Assembly: GCA_020025195.1 (NCBI GenBank) | Contig: JAHHSN010000031.1 | Location: 1 to 17,203 of the forward strand | Direction: 5' to 3' | Length of the DNA: 17,203 bases | Source of the DNA: Angelakisella sp. | Lineage (GTDB): Bacteria > Bacillota > Clostridia > Oscillospirales > Ruminococcaceae | Part shown: piece after piece, positions 13,365 through 17,203 of the stretch | How the letters are laid out: every line of letters begins with the position of its first letter | Position numbering within the stretch: the stretch's first letter is position 1 | Made by a program: the position numbers and the translations under genes | Notes under the pieces: generated by a model | Databases searched by the model: none | Told to the model about the DNA's origin: nothing | Seen by the model: only the letters and a program-made list of their open reading frames with translations

Positions 13365-14636
13365 TTATTTGTTCTTTGCGACCAGATAGTAGACCAGAGA
13401 GATCACCAGGAAGGTCGGGACGCAGGAACCGAGGACCGGCCAGACATAATAGAGAACGTTGTAGAGAACTACGCCGACCAGCCAAACGATGATGGCAGTC
13501 CAGTTGAAGCCGCCCTTGAACCAGTACTTGGAGGTCTTGTCTTCGACCAGTACATCTTCGGGATTTACCTTCTGCTTCTTGATGAAGAAGTAATCCACCA
13601 GCATGATGGCGATGAGGGGAACGAAGATCGAACCGACAACTACCAGGAAGTTGATGAAGTAACCGATCAGGTTGGGGATAACGGCAATCAGGGTCATGGC
13701 GACGCCGCCGATGGTGATGATCTTCCAGGGTTCCGCCTTCGGCCAGATATTGACGAAGGAGATGGAAGCCGAGTAGAGGTTCATAACGTTGGTGGTCACA
13801 GAGGAAAGAACGATGATGAGCAGCGCAGGGATGCCAAGACCGAGGGTCAGAAGCATATCAACCGGGTTGGCGCTGCCGGTCGTCATGAAGGAAATGGCAC
13901 CGACAAACATGAAGCCTGCCGCGCCTGCCAGAGAACCGATGAGGGTACCCCAACTGGAAGATTTGCTGCTCTTGGCATAGCGGGTGTAGTCGCAGACCAT
14001 GGGGCCCCATGCGAACGCGTTGCCGGCAACGATATCGAGGCCGACCAGCAGGCCAATGCCCGCAGCAGGAGTGTAATCGACGATCGCGCTCCAACCGTAA
14101 TTCTTGATGATAAGAACGGCGGTAACGACGGTCAGGATGCCAAGCAGCGGAACCGATACACGCTGCAGCCAAGTGATAGAGCGAACACCGTAAGCGGTGA
14201 TAATGAGCTGAATAATTCCGGTGACCAGAATCCAAAGTGTGATGTTGGAATATCCGGTCATTCCGGCGACGATGCTGTTAATGGATGCGCCGCAAATGAC
14301 GGTAACGTTTGCGCCCCAGCCGAGAAGCTGGATGCCGTTTGCAACAGAGGGAAGATAAGAGCCCTTGACGCCGAAGGCCATTCGGGTTGCTGCCATAGTG
14401 GGAATACGTACCTTATAACCAAGCACACCCAGAGCCAAAAGCGGCAGGAATACCAGAATATTGCCGGCAATCAGCATCAGGACCATATTCCAGAAGCCAA
14501 GCTCTGCAAGCGATCCGCCGATCATCAGGCGCGGGACGGCAACATTGGCGCAGAACCAGATAAATGCCATATCCCAGAGACCCGTCTTTTGTTCAGTTAA
14601 AGGTGTAACTACTAACCCTTCCTTTTCCAGTTTCAT
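13365..14636 (-). CDS. codB: NCS1-family nucleobase permease (CodB-like)
   Basis: The 423-residue product has about twelve hydrophobic spans and the NCS1 (purine/cytosine permease) pattern. The N-terminal GLWDMAFIWFCANVAVPRLM is the substrate-site helix region. GYKVRIPTMAATRMAFGVKG follows, then NAFAWGPMVCDYTRYAKSS in the middle and VPLIAIMLVDYFFIKKQKV near span 10. E. coli CodB imports cytosine with sodium. The length and the direct coupling to a codA homologue support cytosine or a close analogue as substrate. GAGGTGA lies 6 bases before the ATG. It is the first gene of the operon, with a promoter at 14686-14714 and divergent from the LacI-type regulator. Confidence 0.9.
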   Translation of the reverse strand: MKLEKEGLVVTPLTEQKTGLWDMAFIWFCANVAVPRLMIGGSLAELGFWNMVLMLIAGNILVFLPLLALGVLGYKVRIPTMAATRMAFGVKGSYLPSVANGIQLLGWGANVTVICGASINSIVAGMTGYSNITLWILVTGIIQLIITAYGVRSITWLQRVSVPLLGILTVVTAVLIIKNYGWSAIVDYTPAAGIGLLVGLDIVAGNAFAWGPMVCDYTRYAKSSKSSSWGTLIGSLAGAAGFMFVGAISFMTTGSANPVDMLLTLGLGIPALLIIVLSSVTTNVMNLYSASISFVNIWPKAEPWKIITIGGVAMTLIAVIPNLIGYFINFLVVVGSIFVPLIAIMLVDYFFIKKQKVNPEDVLVEDKTSKYWFKGGFNWTAIIVWLVGVVLYNVLYYVWPVLGSCVPTFLVISLVYYLVAKNK

Positions 14637-15036
14637 AATGGTTCACCTCACAAATTATTTGCATGCGGCCGCACTTTGCAGAATTAAAATATCAAGATTT
14701 TCGGATGATGTCAAACGACAAATCGACCTTCAATATTGATTTTTGAGGCTTTTTGAGGTAAAATCAGCTTGAAAATACCCCGTTTTTACGCAAAGTCGTT
14801 TTTTGCGGTTTCATTTTGCTTTTATTCGTTGTCACTTCGACAGTTTTCTTTGTGATAAATCAACAATCCGACAAATTTTTCAGCCGAAATCTTCCGTAAA
14901 ATTATTCCAGCAATCCAGCGCTTTAATATTTACGTAAAAAAGGTGCTTTTTCCCCGTGAATATACCCTAAAACTGCAAAGTTGCACAAAGTCTGACGCGC
15001 GGAAATAAACATTCCCGCCATGAAAGGAGCTTTCCA
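14637..15036. promoter_or_regulatory. Divergent control region between the nucleobase operon and the LacI/PurR-type regulator
   Basis: This AT-rich 400-base gap has no gene. It contains the perfect palindromes TGCGGCCGCA (14664-14673) and TTTACGTAAA (14929-14938), plus TGTC-N4-GACA (14709-14720) and TGTC-N5-GACA (14830-14842). CGCAAA-N7-TTTGCG lies at 14789-14807 and TGCAA-AG-TTGCA near 14974-14985. The element CTGCAAAGT occurs upstream of both divergent genes in the same relative orientation (plus 14973-14981; minus 14681-14673). TTTTTGAGG is repeated with a 10-base period (14740-14758). A convincing promoter for the regulator gene is not visible; TATACC at about 14960-14965 is the best -10 candidate. 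Which elements bind the regulator cannot be decided by eye. Confidence 0.5.
14679..14714 (-). promoter_or_regulatory. Promoter of the codB-codA-TudS-like operon
   Basis: On the minus strand TTGACA (plus 14709-14714, perfect) and TATTTT (plus 14686-14691) are separated by exactly 17 bases. The palindrome TGTC-AAAC-GACA (14709-14720) covers the -35. The CTGCAAAGT element (plus 14673-14681) lies at the predicted transcription start. Both positions suit repression. Confidence 0.8.
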
Positions 15037-16965
15037 TTGTCTACCATCACAGACGTCGCAAAACGTGCCGGCACCTCCGCCGCCACCGTCTCCCATGTCA
15101 TCCATCACACCCGTTTTGTCAGCGAAGACCTCCGGCTGCGGGTGGAGGAGGCCATGGAAGCGCTTCACTACACCCCTAAAGAAAACGGCAAGGTCTTTGT
15201 CGGCTTCCTGCTCCACAGCTATTCCTGCAGCATCTCCGAGGACCTCATCGACACCCTCAACTATTATTACGGAGACCGGATAGAGGTCACCGCCATCCTT
15301 GTCCCGTCGGTCATCACCCTGCAGGAGCTTAAAACCTATCAAAAACGGTATCAGCTGGATTTCATCGTTTTGGAGCACACCGTTCAGCTTAAAAAGATCC
15401 GCCGCCACCAGGAGGTCGATCTCCCCATCATCTTCCTCAATCACGACGCCGAGGAATATCCCCTCTGCTACCACATCAATTTTGATTACCACGCCGCCAT
15501 GGCAAGCGCGCTGCGTCATCTGTTTTCGCTCGGGCATCAGGATATCCTCATCATCAGCCCCGCGGAGAACCCCTATACCAACCGCGTTGTCCTGGAGACC
15601 TGTCAGGAGCTTTACGCGCAGTACGGGCGAAAATTTTCCGTGGACCATATCCTGCTTCTGGATACCCAGCTTTCCCGGGAGGAGATCCATCCCATCCTGA
15701 TGGATTCCATGGAAAAGCACCCTTCCGTCACCGCCATCATCACTACCGAAATGCGCGCCACCGTAAATATCGTGGATTTTGTGCAGACGCTGGGGCTCAG
15801 CATCCCGCAGGACGTCTCCCTGCTCGCCATCGGGGATATCTACCTGACCAAGTTCCTCTATTGCAACCGCACCCGCATCGATATGCGGATCCGGGAAATC
15901 CGAAAGGACATTGAAAAGATCATCTTCGGGCTGGAGGACACCCGACAGTATAACGTCCTGCCGGAATTCATTACCGGCGACTCCACCAAGGCACTGGTTT
16001 ATGACCAGTTCATGCGCCCCGGCGCCAGCCAGCTTTCGCTGGAGCTTTCCGAGACCGATATTCTGAAGGTCCGCTCCGGGAACTATAAGGTCTGCGTTTC
16101 CGTCTTTGATGAAACGATGCCGTTTTCCGTCACACAGATGGAAGGGCTTCGGGATGGGCTCAACACCCTCGGAATTCATCTGGTTCAGCAGACCAGCGCC
16201 CACGGGAATTATGAGATTCAGGAGCTTCAGATCCAGGGGTTCCGGGAAGCAAAACCCGACGCTGTCATCTGCCTGCCCAATATGGACGAAAACAAGCTGG
16301 AGCCGTTCCATCAGTTTTTCCCCCGAAAAACCAAGTTCCTGTTCTCCTCCTATGTGCCGGACACCTTTGGTGTCAACCATTATCACACCTGCATCACCAG
16401 CAATTCTGTGGAAAGCGGCAAGCAGGCCAGCAAGCTCCTCGGCAAATATATGCAGGGACACGGTCTTTCCAACGTGGCGTTCCTCTGCGTCGGCAGCACC
16501 TCCATGACCGCCAACCAGCGGGACAAAAGCGCCCTCCGTGTCATGAAGGAGGAATTCCCCGAGATCAAGCTCTGCGACGTGGTGTTCTACAAGGAAGAAA
16601 GTCAGATGTTTTCGCTGCTCTCCAACCTCATTCAGTCCTTCCCGCAGGTGGAGGCTCTGTATGTTTCGCAGTCACGTGCCGCCGAAACCATCCTCGGCGT
16701 CCTCAAGCTGATGAAGCGCACCGACATCAAGCTGGTCACACAGGGTATCAGCAAAAACATCATCGACCGTCTGAGCGATGACGGCAACCCCGCTGCCGTG
16801 GTGAGCCCTAACAGCTATGAGATCGGGCGGCTGCTCGCCTACGCCTGCGCGCGGCTCTTTTTGGGGCAGAATCAGTCCCCCTATGTCGCGGTGGACCCCG
16901 TCTCCTTTACGCCGGAAAATCTTTCCCGCACCTGGCTCTCCGTCATGAAAAATAAGCTCACCTAA
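15037..16965 (+). CDS. LacI/PurR-type regulator with two tandem substrate-binding domains
   Basis: The 642-residue product is nearly twice the normal LacI-family length. Residues 1-46 form a LacI-type helix-turn-helix very like PurR (ITDVAKRAG, SAATVSHVI, TRFVSEDLR, ALHYTP). The alanine/arginine-rich hinge helix that normally follows ('ARSL') is missing: HYTPKENGK runs directly into the first strand VFVGFLLHS. Residues 51 to about 320 are a LacI-like periplasmic-binding domain (GHQDILIISP at 167-176, TLGLSIPQDVSLLAIGD at 251-267). Residues 348-640 form a second one (ALYVSQSRAAETILGVLKLM at 540-559, SNSVESGKQASKLLGKYMQG at 455-474). The start is TTG at 15037, with AAAGGAG 7 bases upstream, giving the exact family N-terminus. 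It is divergent from the codB-codA operon and probably controls it in response to a nucleobase or nucleoside, as CytR and PurR do elsewhere. Confidence 0.9.
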   Translation: MSTITDVAKRAGTSAATVSHVIHHTRFVSEDLRLRVEEAMEALHYTPKENGKVFVGFLLHSYSCSISEDLIDTLNYYYGDRIEVTAILVPSVITLQELKTYQKRYQLDFIVLEHTVQLKKIRRHQEVDLPIIFLNHDAEEYPLCYHINFDYHAAMASALRHLFSLGHQDILIISPAENPYTNRVVLETCQELYAQYGRKFSVDHILLLDTQLSREEIHPILMDSMEKHPSVTAIITTEMRATVNIVDFVQTLGLSIPQDVSLLAIGDIYLTKFLYCNRTRIDMRIREIRKDIEKIIFGLEDTRQYNVLPEFITGDSTKALVYDQFMRPGASQLSLELSETDILKVRSGNYKVCVSVFDETMPFSVTQMEGLRDGLNTLGIHLVQQTSAHGNYEIQELQIQGFREAKPDAVICLPNMDENKLEPFHQFFPRKTKFLFSSYVPDTFGVNHYHTCITSNSVESGKQASKLLGKYMQGHGLSNVAFLCVGSTSMTANQRDKSALRVMKEEFPEIKLCDVVFYKEESQMFSLLSNLIQSFPQVEALYVSQSRAAETILGVLKLMKRTDIKLVTQGISKNIIDRLSDDGNPAAVVSPNSYEIGRLLAYACARLFLGQNQSPYVAVDPVSFTPENLSRTWLSVMKNKLT

Positions 16966-17203
16966 AAACACCGGCAAAGAAAAAATCCCTCCGAAAGCTT
17001 ATCCGGCGCCTGAGGAGAAACAGCCAAACCCACCGGTTGAACTGGCGGTCTGCATAAGCCCTGGAGGGGCATATTACCGGCACGTCCCTCAAGGGGCATC
17101 GAAAAATCATCACTCGCATCACCAGCTCCGCGATCCGTAAACGGATCAATCTCTCCTATTTGGGACTTATCTTTACTTCTGCTAAAGCGGCAAAAGAAGA
17201 ACG
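16966..17203 (-). other. Folded right-edge segment ending in a minus-strand terminator
   Basis: Read on the minus strand, CUUUA-7-UAAAG opens the segment and GAUCCG-4-CGGAUC follows. Two near-identical small hairpins come next, AUGCCCCUUGAGGG and AUGCCCCUCCAGGG. A long stem, CCCTCC..GCTTAT with ATAAGC..GGAGGG, encloses two further hairpins and is followed by TTTTTT (terminator at about 16983-17065). An early AUAAG could pair with CUUAU in place of the terminator partner. A frame of about 78 codons is also open to the window edge (stop at about 16967), with segments such as EIDPFTDRGAGDASDDFSMP, but it runs through the terminator and shows no start. It could be the 3' part of a non-coding RNA, a small dispersed repeat or, less likely, a gene end. 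It is convergent with the regulator gene. Confidence 0.4.

Noticed and set aside
14789..14807. PurR-box-like sequence CGCAAA-N7-TTTGCG
   Set aside because: A PurR box has a 2-base centre (CGCAAACGTTTGCG). Here the arms are 7 bases apart, so it is listed only as one of several palindromes and not as a PurR operator.
14923..16461. Long minus-strand open frame (512 codons) opposite the LacI-type regulator
   Set aside because: It is a shadow of the regulator gene, with no recognisable motif and repetitive Gly/Asp/Val composition.
16966..17203. RNase P RNA 3' end on the minus strand (resemblance of CCCAAATAGG and GGCTTAT)
   Set aside because: The strongly conserved elements expected between these (the AGATGAATG and ACAGAA..CCGG stretches) are missing, so the resemblance is superficial.

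Overview
The window is chromosomal DNA of a GC-rich Gram-positive anaerobe. The gene set (class A PBP, BofC-like protein, WalJ/YycJ, RlmH, a MurA, PadR/DUF1700 module), the strong AGGAGG-type ribosome binding sites, TATAAT promoters with 17-bp spacers and GC-rich hairpin-plus-T-run terminators all point to the Firmicutes. The GC content and the type of proteins fit Clostridia, probably an Oscillospiraceae-like gut lineage. The lineage is an inference. I see no rRNA, tRNA, insertion sequence, integrase, phage gene or CRISPR array.

Layout, left to right. Positions 1-276 hold stacked terminators and no convincing gene. A class A penicillin-binding protein (277-2784, minus, TTG start) is divergent from a small BofC-like membrane-anchored protein (2982-3410, plus). 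Positions 3411-3784 hold hairpins, a promoter-like box and terminators on both strands. A lipoprotein resembling TRAP solute-binding proteins (3785-4813, minus) is divergent from an EamA-type exporter (4923-5795, plus). Their promoters interlock, with the -10 of each overlapping the -35 of the other. Between the exporter and rlmH lies an old tandem duplication of about 220 bp that left a frameshifted copy of the rlmH 3' end. Then come walJ-rlmH (an operon) and murA, all minus.

Positions 9008-9094 encode a 28-residue membrane peptide with a strong ribosome binding site. It has a leader with two perfect hairpins, a promoter overlapped by 11-bp-spaced TCTTAACA-type repeats, and two terminators. 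Next is a four-gene minus-strand operon, padR - DUF1700 protein - 38-residue membrane peptide - 184-residue membrane-anchored protein. Every junction in it is a 4-base ATGA overlap, and a perfect 7-7-7 palindrome lies next to its promoter.

The right third is the most interesting part. A minus-strand operon encodes an NCS1 (CodB-like) nucleobase permease, a cytosine deaminase (CodA-like) and a TudS/DUF523-related protein with three conserved cysteines, a family that includes [4Fe-4S] thiouracil desulfidases. Divergent from it is a 642-residue LacI/PurR-type regulator with two tandem periplasmic-binding-like domains and no normal hinge helix. The 400-bp intergenic region has a good promoter for the permease operon and several palindromes, including a CTGCAAAGT element in the same orientation upstream of both genes. 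I propose that the cluster imports and salvages cytosine-type bases, including thiolated ones such as 2-thiocytosine, by deamination followed by desulfuration to uracil. The window ends with a minus-strand terminator preceded by a folded segment running to the right edge.
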